IMG/VR virus record: IMGVR_UViG_3300029448_004877
Span: 1 to 64,000 of that record
DNA length: 64,000 nt
Origin: a virus
Reading direction: 5' to 3' (one strand)
Each line of letters starts with the position of its first letter. Positions within the stretch are counted from its first letter, which is position 1. Below the pieces are notes generated by a model. The model saw only the letters and a program-made list of their open reading frames with translations, ran no database searches and was not told the origin of the DNA. Below, piece by piece: positions 39,121-46,499 of this stretch. The translations under genes and the position numbers were made by a program.

Positions 39121-39576
39121 TTACTCAGTGAGTAATTCTTTGGTATCCTCAAGAGTTTTGCCGATAGAAATCTTCTTCGGTTTTTGTTCTTCAGGAATAA
39201 CATTTTCTAACAGAATACGCAACATTCCGTTCTCTAGGGAAGCATCTCTGACCACTACAGTCTCGGCTAAAGTGAACTTTCTACTGAAAGCACGGGCGGC
39301 AATGCCTCTATGAAGATACTCTTTTTCATCAGAAGCATCTGGAGCTTTACCTTCGATGGTAAGCTGTCCGTCTTTTACTTCGATGTCGAGTGATTCTTCT
39401 GTGAAGCCTGCTACGGCTAATTCCACAATATAAGTTGTATCACTTTCTTTAGTGATGTTATATGGTGGGTATGAGTTCGCTTTTACAGTGTTTTCTTGCA
39501 TTGCTGTAATGCGATCAAAGATCCTATCAAAACCTACAGTCGTAAAAGGATCGTATTTTGTTTGCAAATAAGTCAT
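39121..39576 (-). CDS. Small heat-shock protein (Hsp20/IbpA family)
   Basis: 151 residues with a central alpha-crystallin domain, ending in A-S-L-E-N-G-M-L-R-I-L-L and a C-terminal tail. The N-terminal Y-D-P-F-T-T-V-G-F-D-R-I-F-D is typical of IbpA-like proteins. It is an ATP-independent holdase chaperone, common in marine T4-like phages. Both a sigma70-like and a perfect late promoter precede it, so expression may span the infection. Confidence 0.94.
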   Translation of the reverse strand: MTYLQTKYDPFTTVGFDRIFDRITAMQENTVKANSYPPYNITKESDTTYIVELAVAGFTEESLDIEVKDGQLTIEGKAPDASDEKEYLHRGIAARAFSRKFTLAETVVVRDASLENGMLRILLENVIPEEQKPKKISIGKTLEDTKELLTE

Positions 39577-39639
39577 TATTGACCTCCTATATTTAGCAAG
39601 GGTTAATATACGTAAGTCCCGTTAGGCAACTTACATCTT

Positions 39640-39647
39640 TATTTATA
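39640..39647 (-). promoter_or_regulatory. T4-type late promoter of hsp20
   Basis: Perfect TATAAATA on the minus strand, 64 bases before the hsp20 start. Confidence 0.75.
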
Positions 39648-39699
39648 CATGCAATACGGTAATGTTTTGAAAAAAATACATGATTTTTTGTAATATATT

Positions 39700-39727
39700 A
39701 CTATACTGCCAAACTCTATATTGTCAA
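39700..39727 (-). promoter_or_regulatory. Sigma70-like promoter of hsp20
   Basis: TTGACA (39727-39722), a 16-base spacer and TATAGT (39705-39700). Its -35 box abuts the end of the second iscU gene. Confidence 0.76.
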
Positions 39728-39731
39728 GTCT

Positions 39732-40175
39732 TTAATATCCATACCCATTTGGGTCTTCCCATTTTTGGTTATGTTTTCTGTGTGCAGTTTTTTCTTCCCA
39801 GTTTTCTACTGCTTTCTTGATTCCTTCTTCTGCAAGGACAGAACAGTGTAGTTTGATAGGCGGTAATTCAAGAGCTTCTGCAATTTCTTTATCTTTAATT
39901 TGTTTTGCTTGTTCAATCGTTTTACCTTTAAGCATTTCAACAAACATTGTCGATGACGCAATTGCACTTCCACATCCATAGGTTTTGAATTTGACATCTT
40001 CTATCAAATCTCCATTCATCTTAAGGTCGAGTTTCATGACATCACCACATGCTGGAGCTCCAACTAGTCCAGTTGCAACATTAGGGTCTTTAGGGTCAAA
40101 CCTACCGACTGCATGTTTTTCTGGATTGTTTAGAACAGATTCGAATCTATCTACTACTTTTTTACTATATGCCAT
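39732..40175 (-). CDS. iscU: IscU-type Fe-S scaffold protein (copy 2)
   Basis: 147 residues with the complete ligand set: C43-x-D45, C68 and H110-C111. It differs from copy 1 by an N-terminal insertion (V-L-N-N-P-E-K-H-A-V-G) and a long C-terminal tail (H-R-K-H-N-Q-K-W). So the two are paralogues of different origin rather than a recent duplication. It sits between dUTPase and hsp20; chaperone and Fe-S scaffold side by side recalls host isc logic. Confidence 0.92.
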   Translation of the reverse strand: MAYSKKVVDRFESVLNNPEKHAVGRFDPKDPNVATGLVGAPACGDVMKLDLKMNGDLIEDVKFKTYGCGSAIASSTMFVEMLKGKTIEQAKQIKDKEIAEALELPPIKLHCSVLAEEGIKKAVENWEEKTAHRKHNQKWEDPNGYGY

Positions 40176-40199
40176 ATTTTTTAAAAATTGAGTTTATAA

Positions 40200-40862
40200 C
40201 TATACGCCAGTTGAACCAAATCCACCTGTTCGGCTAGTTTTAGTTTCTGGCTCGTCAAAGACTTCTTCAAATACAAATTTTGAATAAGACTCCAACACTT
40301 CAGCTTGAGCAATTCTGTCTCCATCTTCTACGATGAAAACTTTATCACTCATATTATACAGCATCACATAAGTCTGCTGTACATAATCAGAGTCAACAAC
40401 TCCTTCAGAGTTTGCTAACGTGATACCGTCCTTAAAGGCTAGTCCTGATCTGGGATGAATACGCATAGATTGATTTTCATCTAGATCAAAAACCAGTCCA
40501 GTAGGAATTAAAGCCCGCTCTCCCGAATAGATGAAAATTGAGCCATTCGCATATTTTCTTTTTGACTTGATGTTAGTAGCGTTAAAGACTGTAACCTCAT
40601 CTGAATCCCTTAAAGATGCTTTTAAATCGAAACAGGCAGCCCACTCTGTTCCAAGTTCTGGCATATGTGCTTCTGGAAAAAGTTTATATATTTTGACATC
40701 AACGTTATCAGTCAAGCTTACCGCTTGCACCATCTGATCGTCAATGCTATACGTAAGGGTATATGGAAGTGATCCGTTCGTATCTAATGTATACGTAGCG
40801 TTACCATAATCTACAGTATAATTGAGTTCTGGAAACAGGTCAAGTTGTTGCGGAGTGTTCAT
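40200..40862 (-). CDS. dUTPase (trimeric type)
   Basis: 220 residues from the ATG at 40862. The five dUTPase motifs are visible, including P-R-S-G-L-A (III centre), E-G-V-V-D-S-D-Y-V and the C-terminal R-T-G-G-F-G-S-T-G arm. An N-terminal region of about 65 residues precedes the core and is longer than in standard enzymes. It hydrolyses dUTP to dUMP, keeping uracil out of DNA and supplying thymidylate synthase. Confidence 0.93.
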   Translation of the reverse strand: MNTPQQLDLFPELNYTVDYGNATYTLDTNGSLPYTLTYSIDDQMVQAVSLTDNVDVKIYKLFPEAHMPELGTEWAACFDLKASLRDSDEVTVFNATNIKSKRKYANGSIFIYSGERALIPTGLVFDLDENQSMRIHPRSGLAFKDGITLANSEGVVDSDYVQQTYVMLYNMSDKVFIVEDGDRIAQAEVLESYSKFVFEEVFDEPETKTSRTGGFGSTGV

Positions 40863-40863
40863 A

Positions 40864-41070
40864 TTAATATTCCTCAATTTTATAAAGTGGTTCAACATGG
40901 ATGGAGTCGTGATAGTCTCCATTTCTTAGGTTTCTGCGTACAGCCGTACGTTTGACAAAGTACCCATTATCTACATAATAAGTAATAAGTTCTTGACTAA
41001 CTACAGAATCATTATCAAGAAAGTTAAAATAATCGTGGGTGAATGGACCAGTCTTGTCTTTTACTTCCAT
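40864..41070 (-). CDS. Small protein next to dUTPase, 68 residues
   Basis: Starts MEVKDKTGPFTHDYFNFLDN and ends D-S-I-H-V-E-P-L-Y-K-I-E-E-Y. No family recognised. It is two bases from the dUTPase start and lies downstream of regA in the same operon. Confidence 0.68.
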   Translation of the reverse strand: MEVKDKTGPFTHDYFNFLDNDSVVSQELITYYVDNGYFVKRTAVRRNLRNGDYHDSIHVEPLYKIEEY

Positions 41071-41083
41071 AATATAATCTTCC

Positions 41084-41479
41084 TTAGCGTTTTTTGCCTA
41101 TGCTATACTTAGCAATTAATTCCCACTCACCCTTTTCTTTGTGAGGTAGAATTTTGATTTGTGATAAAGGAGACTTGGGCTCTTTGATCTTTTCAGTATC
41201 AACTGTCTTAACAAGATCCCATTCTTCTAACAGAGAGATGATAGTATTTCTACGTCCCTTATCTTCATCAGAAAAGTCATTAATCTTGCCATCTAACATA
41301 AACAATTCTTTAAAGTGTACAATATAGTACTTGCCTTGCTTATGCAAAATGTGACATGACTGATACAACTTCTGCTCTTTTTTTGAGGCAATACCTATGC
41401 GAGTTAAAGTTTCTTTCACTTTAAGAAAACTCTCTTCGTTAGGTAGAGTCACCTCTACTAACCTATCTAATAAATTCAT
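41084..41479 (-). CDS. regA: RegA translational repressor
   Basis: 131 residues, clearly aligned with T4 RegA: F-L-K-V-K-E-T-L-T-R-I-G-I-A, L-Y-Q-S-C-H-I-L and K-Y-Y-I-V-H-F-K-E. The C-terminal E-W-E-L-I-A-K-Y-S-I-G also matches. RegA binds the start regions of early phage mRNAs and represses their translation. The gene order regA-62-44-45 matches T4. Confidence 0.95.
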   Translation of the reverse strand: MNLLDRLVEVTLPNEESFLKVKETLTRIGIASKKEQKLYQSCHILHKQGKYYIVHFKELFMLDGKINDFSDEDKGRRNTIISLLEEWDLVKTVDTEKIKEPKSPLSQIKILPHKEKGEWELIAKYSIGKKR

Positions 41480-41871
41480 TTTTTCAAACCACCTGTTTCT
41501 TGTTGTTTTTTCATGATTTCCAGCTTTTCACTAGACAACAAGGACAGATATTCTTGACCAACTGTTCTATTACACTGATAGTATGCACACACAACATCAA
41601 GTTCCTCATTTCCAGCATTCTTAACCCACTTTGCCCATCGCTTTTTAGGTCTAATGCTATTTATAAGACACTCGTATTGGGGTCGTTTATCCAATTCGTG
41701 GTGTATATTCATTAGGTTCGCATGTAAAATTGTATCTGCATGATAAGAAAGTGCATTGTTTACCAGCCAAGGCTCATAACCCTTTTCTGCCAATACATCA
41801 TTCTCACTATCACGCATCATGTTCTTTTTAGTTTGCGTAATAGATGTTACGTAGTCAAATGGATTCGCCAT
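41476..41871 (-). CDS. 62: Clamp loader small subunit (gp62)
   Basis: 131 residues from the ATG at 41871. MANPFDYVTSITQTKKN, N-A-L-S-Y-H-A-D-T-I and K-K-R-W-A-K-W match the short gp62 form of marine T4-like phages. It lacks ATPase motifs, as expected. It pairs with gp44 to load the gp45 clamp. A TATAAATA inside the gene is probably chance. Confidence 0.88.
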   Translation of the reverse strand: MANPFDYVTSITQTKKNMMRDSENDVLAEKGYEPWLVNNALSYHADTILHANLMNIHHELDKRPQYECLINSIRPKKRWAKWVKNAGNEELDVVCAYYQCNRTVGQEYLSLLSSEKLEIMKKQQETGGLKK

Positions 41872-42055
41872 AATCAATATCCTCATCCATATTAGATTTA
41901 TCCATTTCGTCTGAACACTTCTTACAGACGTAAGCGGTGCCTTGACCACCTTTATAAGTATAGCGTACTTCGCTATAGTCTTTACCAATATTTTTGTTAC
42001 ACACTAAACAAGGATGACTGGATTTTTGTGTTTTGAATCTACCAAAAATGTTCAT
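41855..42055 (-). CDS. Small zinc-finger protein, 66 residues
   Basis: Two CxxC pairs (C-L-V-C and C-K-K-C) around Y-T-Y-K-G-G-Q-G form a zinc ribbon, followed by an acidic tail (M-D-E-D-I-D-Y-G-E-S-I). It overlaps the gp62 start by 17 bases. Seen in marine phages near replication genes. Function unknown. Confidence 0.75.
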   Translation of the reverse strand: MNIFGRFKTQKSSHPCLVCNKNIGKDYSEVRYTYKGGQGTAYVCKKCSDEMDKSNMDEDIDYGESI

Positions 42056-42522
42056 TTTTTACCCACCACATTAAGCAAGGGTTTCAATATACGGATCAAA
42101 GATTTCTCAATATCTTTAGACGGAATATCAGCCTGTTTCTTTATGTGGTATACGCATACCGTCATATTAGAAAAGTCTTGTCCCCACATCTCACGATACT
42201 TTCTTGCCGCTGGATGATTTTCGTTGCGTAGAGACTTACGCTGTATCTCTTTAATCCATCTACCGATTCGTGTACCCATGCTCTTATCAGACTTGCCAGT
42301 ATAAAGGCAATGATGATCTTTCCAAACAGCATACATTCCGGTTCTTTCGTGAATGGTGTCGGACTTTTTTTCTAAGATACCTTTATCTGCAAGCAATCTA
42401 AAACCCATCTTAGTATTGGAATCTACCTCAAGTCTATACTTAGTATCACATTTTTCAATAAGAGAATGTGCAATATCGTCTGACGTAACTATGTATTCTC
42501 CTGCTAGATTAATCATTTCCAT
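42052..42522 (-). CDS. GIY-YIG nuclease-like protein in the clamp-loader cluster
   Basis: 156 residues. G-M-Y-A-V-W then C-L-Y-T-G-K-S gives a GIY-YIG pair, followed by R-I-G-R-W-I-K-E-I. The N-terminal 55 residues are a separate helical part. It overlaps gp44 by 10 bases. It could be a homing-type nuclease between clamp-loader genes or an integrated replication nuclease. Confidence 0.72.
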   Translation of the reverse strand: MEMINLAGEYIVTSDDIAHSLIEKCDTKYRLEVDSNTKMGFRLLADKGILEKKSDTIHERTGMYAVWKDHHCLYTGKSDKSMGTRIGRWIKEIQRKSLRNENHPAARKYREMWGQDFSNMTVCVYHIKKQADIPSKDIEKSLIRILKPLLNVVGKK

Positions 42523-43457
42523 TCCACTTCAGCCATAAGAGTTGCAAGTGCGGCAACACGGTTGATTTCAGAGTTAGCAACGAATGCCTCTTTGTATTGA
42601 TACTCAGCCAATATAATAATCGAATCTGCTATACTTTGAGTGGATGCAACTTTAGAAGGAAGAATATCATACAACTGGCGATAAAGAACCGCAGAATCAA
42701 TATCTTGGTTTTCAGCAACCCACTTACGAGTACCAGTAAAGTTTTTCTCTTTCATCAAAGTAATCAAGGCACTGATATTGTCAGTAGACTTGTTTGCTAA
42801 GATGCCAGCGTCAATCCTACCAGTAGAAGAATAACGCTGTAGTTCATTAAGGACTCTGCGCCAATCAGGAAAATAAAGTTGAACAACCTCAGCAACAGAT
42901 TTTTTATCATATTGAATACCCTCATCATCTAGAATGCCACACACTCGTTTGAAAAAGTCTGCCGCAATCTGTGGTTTATCTTTGTTACTTATATTGAACT
43001 CGATCACGCTACACCGAGAGTGTAAAGGCTCAATAATTCTATTCTTGAAGTTACACGTTAGAATGAAGCCACAGTTCTTAGAGAACTCTTCCATAAAATT
43101 ACGAAGTGCAGGCTGTGTTGAGTTTGCGTTCAAATAATCAGCTTCATCTAGTATAACATATTTACGTCCACCAGTGAAGGACACACTTGAAGCAAAGTTT
43201 GAAATGTCAATACGCAAAGTATCAATGTTACCATTCATCGAACCATTAATGGTGATAAAGTCTGCGCCAATCTCATTTAACATAGCCTTAGCCACAGTTG
43301 TCTTACCGACACCTGCACGACCAGTTAGCAGTAGATTAGGAACATTGTTTTGATCAACGAATTGTTGGAATGTAGTCTTTAACTCTTCTGGAAGAATAGC
43401 ATCAGCCACGGTTTGTGGTCGATATTTCTCGACCCATAAAAAATCTTCTTGCATCAT
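42513..43457 (-). CDS. 44: Clamp loader large subunit (gp44, AAA+ ATPase)
   Basis: 314 residues from the preferred ATG at 43457. Walker A is G-R-A-G-V-G-K52-T, Walker B D-E-A-D, and the S-R-C box lies in H-S-R-C-S-V-I-E-F. The N-terminal W-V-E-K-Y-R-P-Q-T is typical of clamp loaders. It forms the gp44/gp62 complex that opens gp45. Confidence 0.94.
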   Translation of the reverse strand: MMQEDFLWVEKYRPQTVADAILPEELKTTFQQFVDQNNVPNLLLTGRAGVGKTTVAKAMLNEIGADFITINGSMNGNIDTLRIDISNFASSVSFTGGRKYVILDEADYLNANSTQPALRNFMEEFSKNCGFILTCNFKNRIIEPLHSRCSVIEFNISNKDKPQIAADFFKRVCGILDDEGIQYDKKSVAEVVQLYFPDWRRVLNELQRYSSTGRIDAGILANKSTDNISALITLMKEKNFTGTRKWVAENQDIDSAVLYRQLYDILPSKVASTQSIADSIIILAEYQYKEAFVANSEINRVAALATLMAEVEWK

Positions 43458-43467
43458 CAATCTCCAT

Positions 43468-43496
43468 AATATAATAAACCTTCACAGCATTGTAAA
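43468..43496 (-). promoter_or_regulatory. Sigma70-like promoter of gp44
   Basis: TTTACA (43496-43491), a 17-base spacer and TATATT (43473-43468). Weaker -35 than other promoters here. Confidence 0.58.
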
Positions 43497-43541
43497 GGGA
43501 TGAAAGGAGGATGTCAATGACACCCTCCTCTCGGCGTCCAA

Positions 43542-43829
43542 TTAAGAAGCGGGAACTTCTGCTTCAGACGGAACTGGTGCTTCTGCATCAGCAGGCGGAA
43601 CAGGTGCTTCGCCAGGTAGATTCACATCTTGACCTTGCTCTTTTGCATGTTCCAAAAATGCCATGAAACGTTGACGCACTGTGCCAACTGGCAGTAACTC
43701 TTCACCACGAAGGGCACCACGTGCAGTCGCAACGTCAATGATTTGAACTGCGGCTGAGATGTCATTCAGTGAGAGACCAGGAGCTTGTTCCTGCTCTTGG
43801 GTTTCGGGGGCTTGGTTTTCTTCTGTCAT
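43542..43829 (-). CDS. Conserved acidic phage protein, 95 residues
   Basis: The core L-N-D-I-S-A-A-V-Q-I-I-D-V-A-T-A-R-G-A-L-R-G-E is conserved in marine T4-like phages next to gp45. It is flanked by Gln/Glu- and Pro/Ala-rich tails. Co-transcribed with gp45, function unknown. Confidence 0.78.
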   Translation of the reverse strand: MTEENQAPETQEQEQAPGLSLNDISAAVQIIDVATARGALRGEELLPVGTVRQRFMAFLEHAKEQGQDVNLPGEAPVPPADAEAPVPSEAEVPAS

Positions 43830-43853
43830 AATAGTCTCCTATAACTAAGTTTA

Positions 43854-44504
43854 TTAACGAGTTTCGATTGCAACCCAATATTGAACCTTACTCGACTTAA
43901 AGTGTGCCATACCTTTAGAAGATAATGTAACTTCATAGTCAGCAGGTACCAATTTCAAGTTGTCAGTCTTAATGATCATATTAAATGGATCTGTACTGAC
44001 ACCTTCAGCAACAACGGTATTATAATTATCTGCCGTTGATGTTTTACTGTCGACCGCTGACATAGTAATGGTACTACCATCGCCAATGAAAGCAATCTCT
44101 GGCAATTGAAGAACGCCTGCCGCTTGGCGGACACTTTCAATATCTTGCCACTTAATATTGACAGATACTTCAGGATCGGGAACGACAATGTCCTTCTCGG
44201 GTGGAGTAACCATCAATGATTCTGATGTGTATGTATAGCGAAGTTCACTTCTACCGCCTTTAATGGTAAAACGATCTTCACCAAACACCACATCTGGATT
44301 TTCAAACAATGATAGAGTGCTGAGAAAACGAGACAGGTCATAAACACCTGCTTGAGTTTCAACAGTCTCATCGATTGTTGCCGCAGCCATTACAGTTTTT
44401 TGCGGGGATATTGTTCGAACTACTGAACCTGGCTTGAAAACAATGCTAGGGTTGATAGTCGAAAAGTTTTTTAGAACACTTAATGTTTCTGAACTAAATT
44501 TCAT
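43854..44504 (-). CDS. 45: Sliding clamp (gp45)
   Basis: 216 residues (T4 gp45 is 228). Starts MKFSSETLSVLKNFSTINPS and shows the two-domain clamp pattern with G-S-V-V-R-T-I-S-P-Q-K-T and a C-terminal Y-W-V-A-I-E-T-R. In T4 the clamp is also the moving activator of late transcription with gp55 and gp33. A perfect late promoter precedes the gene. Confidence 0.92.
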   Translation of the reverse strand: MKFSSETLSVLKNFSTINPSIVFKPGSVVRTISPQKTVMAAATIDETVETQAGVYDLSRFLSTLSLFENPDVVFGEDRFTIKGGRSELRYTYTSESLMVTPPEKDIVVPDPEVSVNIKWQDIESVRQAAGVLQLPEIAFIGDGSTITMSAVDSKTSTADNYNTVVAEGVSTDPFNMIIKTDNLKLVPADYEVTLSSKGMAHFKSSKVQYWVAIETR

Positions 44505-44550
44505 ATTTTATTCACCTTTCTTAATAGTTTAATAATCACGTTCTGCTTTT

Positions 44551-44558
44551 TATTTATA
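44551..44558 (-). promoter_or_regulatory. T4-type late promoter of gp45
   Basis: Perfect TATAAATA on the minus strand, 47 bases before the clamp gene. Confidence 0.74.
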
Positions 44559-44583
44559 TCAGAACAGCCAAGAGTTTTCATAT

Positions 44584-45030
44584 TTAATCCATATTTCTCC
44601 TATATTTTGCTAAATCTTCAGACCGTTCCATTTGAACTCTGATCCACTTTGCACAATCTTTTGCACTAAAGGCTTCTTCATCTGGTGCAGGCATTCTATC
44701 GTCTTCACCAATACCACGAATAAAAGAACTCGACAGCATCAATGCGCCAGCCATGATCATACAAACGTGCGGTAAACCAGAGCCTGTAGGACCATCATCA
44801 TAATCTTTCCTGCGCTCAAAATCATCAATATGTCGTTTAAGACTATCAATCATTTGTTGCCAGGGAAGTCCCTTTTCCCAGTTTCTATCTGCATACTTTG
44901 TTGCCCCATACTCAAGGGCAGCCGCACCGGCGGCAAGTCCTTCAAGAGGGAGTTGTCTGAAGTATGGCACACCAATACATTCACGTAAAGCGCCGCTTTC
45001 GGCTGCGGCAAATTCCTGTTTTTCACTCAT
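44584..45030 (-). CDS. dATP/dGTP diphosphohydrolase-like protein (DUF5664)
   Basis: 148 residues. The motif E-Y-G-A-T-K-Y-A-D-R-N-W-E-K-G-L-P-W is the hallmark of the dATP/dGTP diphosphohydrolase (DUF5664) N-terminal domain, followed by R-H-I-D-D-F-E-R-R. Related enzymes (MazZ-like) help phages that use 2-aminoadenine. No PurZ synthetase is in this window, so a general dNTP pool role is as likely. It overlaps dexA (ATGA). Confidence 0.8.
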   Translation of the reverse strand: MSEKQEFAAAESGALRECIGVPYFRQLPLEGLAAGAAALEYGATKYADRNWEKGLPWQQMIDSLKRHIDDFERRKDYDDGPTGSGLPHVCMIMAGALMLSSSFIRGIGEDDRMPAPDEEAFSAKDCAKWIRVQMERSEDLAKYRRNMD

Positions 45031-45662
45031 CGTCTAGTTTGCTCCAAGTCATTTTCGGCTCTGTATATAGCCTGTAATCTTAAAACGTCTGCGGCAACAT
45101 CATGTTTACTATCATGGGCTACAAACGCTTCTTCCCAATATTTTTCATCAGCAAGAGGTACGAAACCACTGCGTGTTGAAAAATCAAATTTAGCATCAAT
45201 AAAAGTTCTTACATCTCTTACTTTCCAGAACTTTAAATACTCATTCATCAATTTACTTTTACCTTGTGACTCTAAAAGTCTAAACAAAATCACTGGATCA
45301 AAAGAATTACCTCTAGACCACCAATAGCCTATGTCTGAATTGTTTCTTAAGTATTCTAGTATAGTATCACAAAAATCTACCACTGTCAAGTCATTTGCAT
45401 TGGGCTTGATATTATCACGTGCTTCTTTAGGAAGACTTTCCCACCAATGTATATCTGCCTTAGTGAAACTACAATTATAATTATTCATTTGGTCGGTAAT
45501 CGACAATTTAACCGTTTGAACTTCACCAACTATCTCTTCGAAAGTGTATGGATCTTCTACAAACCTGCTCCAATCAAAACAAGCATATGCCATATCCACC
45601 ACAGGGCAAACAAGAACGTTTGCCCCAATAGTTTCCATGTCAAATATAAAATTTTTGCTCAT
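45027..45662 (-). CDS. dexA: DexA-like 3'-5' exonuclease
   Basis: 211 residues. D8-M-E10 (motif I), R-G-N-S-F-D-P (motif II) and H-D-S-K-H-D-V-A-A-D (motif III) form the DEDD core. S-F-T-K-A-D-I-H-W-W and K-F-W-K-V-R-D-V-R-T match T4 DexA. It degrades single-stranded DNA, possibly host DNA. Follows the DUF5664 gene's operon partner. Confidence 0.92.
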   Translation of the reverse strand: MSKNFIFDMETIGANVLVCPVVDMAYACFDWSRFVEDPYTFEEIVGEVQTVKLSITDQMNNYNCSFTKADIHWWESLPKEARDNIKPNANDLTVVDFCDTILEYLRNNSDIGYWWSRGNSFDPVILFRLLESQGKSKLMNEYLKFWKVRDVRTFIDAKFDFSTRSGFVPLADEKYWEEAFVAHDSKHDVAADVLRLQAIYRAENDLEQTRR

Positions 45663-45967
45663 TAAATTTCCTCAAATCCGAAAGCGGCAACTGTGTATTT
45701 TTTATTGCCAATCAGCATTTGGTCACCCATCGAAGTAGATCGAAGACCCATGCCACCTTTACCTAGAGAAGCCATCAAAGTTACGTTTGGATTGTAGTCA
45801 CCGTTATCTTCAATATCAGTTCGACTCCAAGAGCCCATCACGTTATTAGTCCAACGATAAGCATACTCTAGAGCATCATCAGTTGACTGAACGTCTTCAG
45901 GAATGTTTACAAAAGCAACTGTACGTGGACTTTCTTCGAAGGCTGTATGAATTACTGCAACTTGCAT
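45662..45967 (-). CDS. Conserved phage protein, 101 residues
   Basis: From the ATG at 45967 it reads MQVAVIHTAFEESPRTVAFV. N-V-M-G-S-W-S-R then D-Y-N-P-N-V-T-L and C-terminal Y-T-V-A-A-F-G-F-E are the family's hallmark, widely present in marine phages with no known role. Its promoter overlaps a palindrome. Confidence 0.8.
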   Translation of the reverse strand: MQVAVIHTAFEESPRTVAFVNIPEDVQSTDDALEYAYRWTNNVMGSWSRTDIEDNGDYNPNVTLMASLGKGGMGLRSTSMGDQMLIGNKKYTVAAFGFEEI

Positions 45968-45997
45968 AATATAATCTCTCTCATTGTTTACTTGAAC

Positions 45998-46026
45998 AGT
46001 ATACAAGGAGTTGACACGAATGTCAA
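45998..46026 (-). promoter_or_regulatory. Sigma70-like promoter overlapping a palindrome
   Basis: TTGACA (46026-46021), a 17-base spacer and TATACT (46003-45998). TTGACATTCGTGTCAA (46011-46026) is a perfect inverted repeat covering the -35 box. Confidence 0.75.
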
Positions 46027-46042
46027 CCCCTAATTTCACTTT

Positions 46043-46411
46043 TTACGAAATTAATTCGTAAGGCTGGTTCCACTTACCAACGTTGATGTCAGTGTAGTGT
46101 GATCTATGGAAATAGTCAGTCATTGCATCATCGTTGTTGAAGTAGTTAGGACCTTTCATTGCCGCTAACAGCTTGTTAAGGAACTCCTTAGCAACACCTT
46201 CGTAATGCTCATCAATCCAGTACTCATTGACTTGGATGTAACGATCACCGTGAGTGTAGTTTCCAGAGAAGTCGATCTCACCTGCTTTGATATTTACACA
46301 AAGAGTTGAGTGGTTATTGACAGAAATACTGCCCTTCATACCGAACTCTTTAAGGACTGCTTTGATAGCAGGAGCAAGTGATTTCTTCATTTCTTGTGAT
46401 ACGTAAGCCAT
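46043..46411 (-). CDS. LPD29-like small protein, 122 residues
   Basis: Starts MAYVSQEMKKSLAPAIKAVL, then has K-G-S-I-S-V-N-N-H-S-T-L-C-V-N-I-K-A-G and H-R-S-H-Y-T-D-I-N-V-G-K-W. I associate this with the large polyvalent-protein domain 29 family, but cannot verify it. Such domains occur in counter-defence proteins of mobile elements. Early conserved-spacer promoter upstream. Confidence 0.75.
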   Translation of the reverse strand: MAYVSQEMKKSLAPAIKAVLKEFGMKGSISVNNHSTLCVNIKAGEIDFSGNYTHGDRYIQVNEYWIDEHYEGVAKEFLNKLLAAMKGPNYFNNDDAMTDYFHRSHYTDINVGKWNQPYELIS

Positions 46412-46444
46412 GATGTTTTCTCCGTTTCTCTTGATTACAGTACT

Positions 46445-46472
46445 ATAATAACAGGTCTGACCATAATGTCAA
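46445..46472 (-). promoter_or_regulatory. Sigma70 promoter with conserved spacer (copy 4)
   Basis: TTGACA (46472-46467), a 16-base spacer and TATTAT (46450-46445). The spacer matches the 4.6-5.9 kb copies although it is 40 kb away. Confidence 0.8.
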
Positions 46473-46499
46473 CCATTTTTTTCAAGAAAAATGAATTTT

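Noticed and set aside
41658-41665. TATAAATA inside gp62 as a late promoter
   Set aside because: Lies within coding sequence 180 bases from the next start; likely chance in AT-rich DNA.
43506-43528. Hairpin after the gp45-operon gene as a terminator
   Set aside because: Stem has a mismatch and tight loop, and no real U-run follows, so left out of the features.
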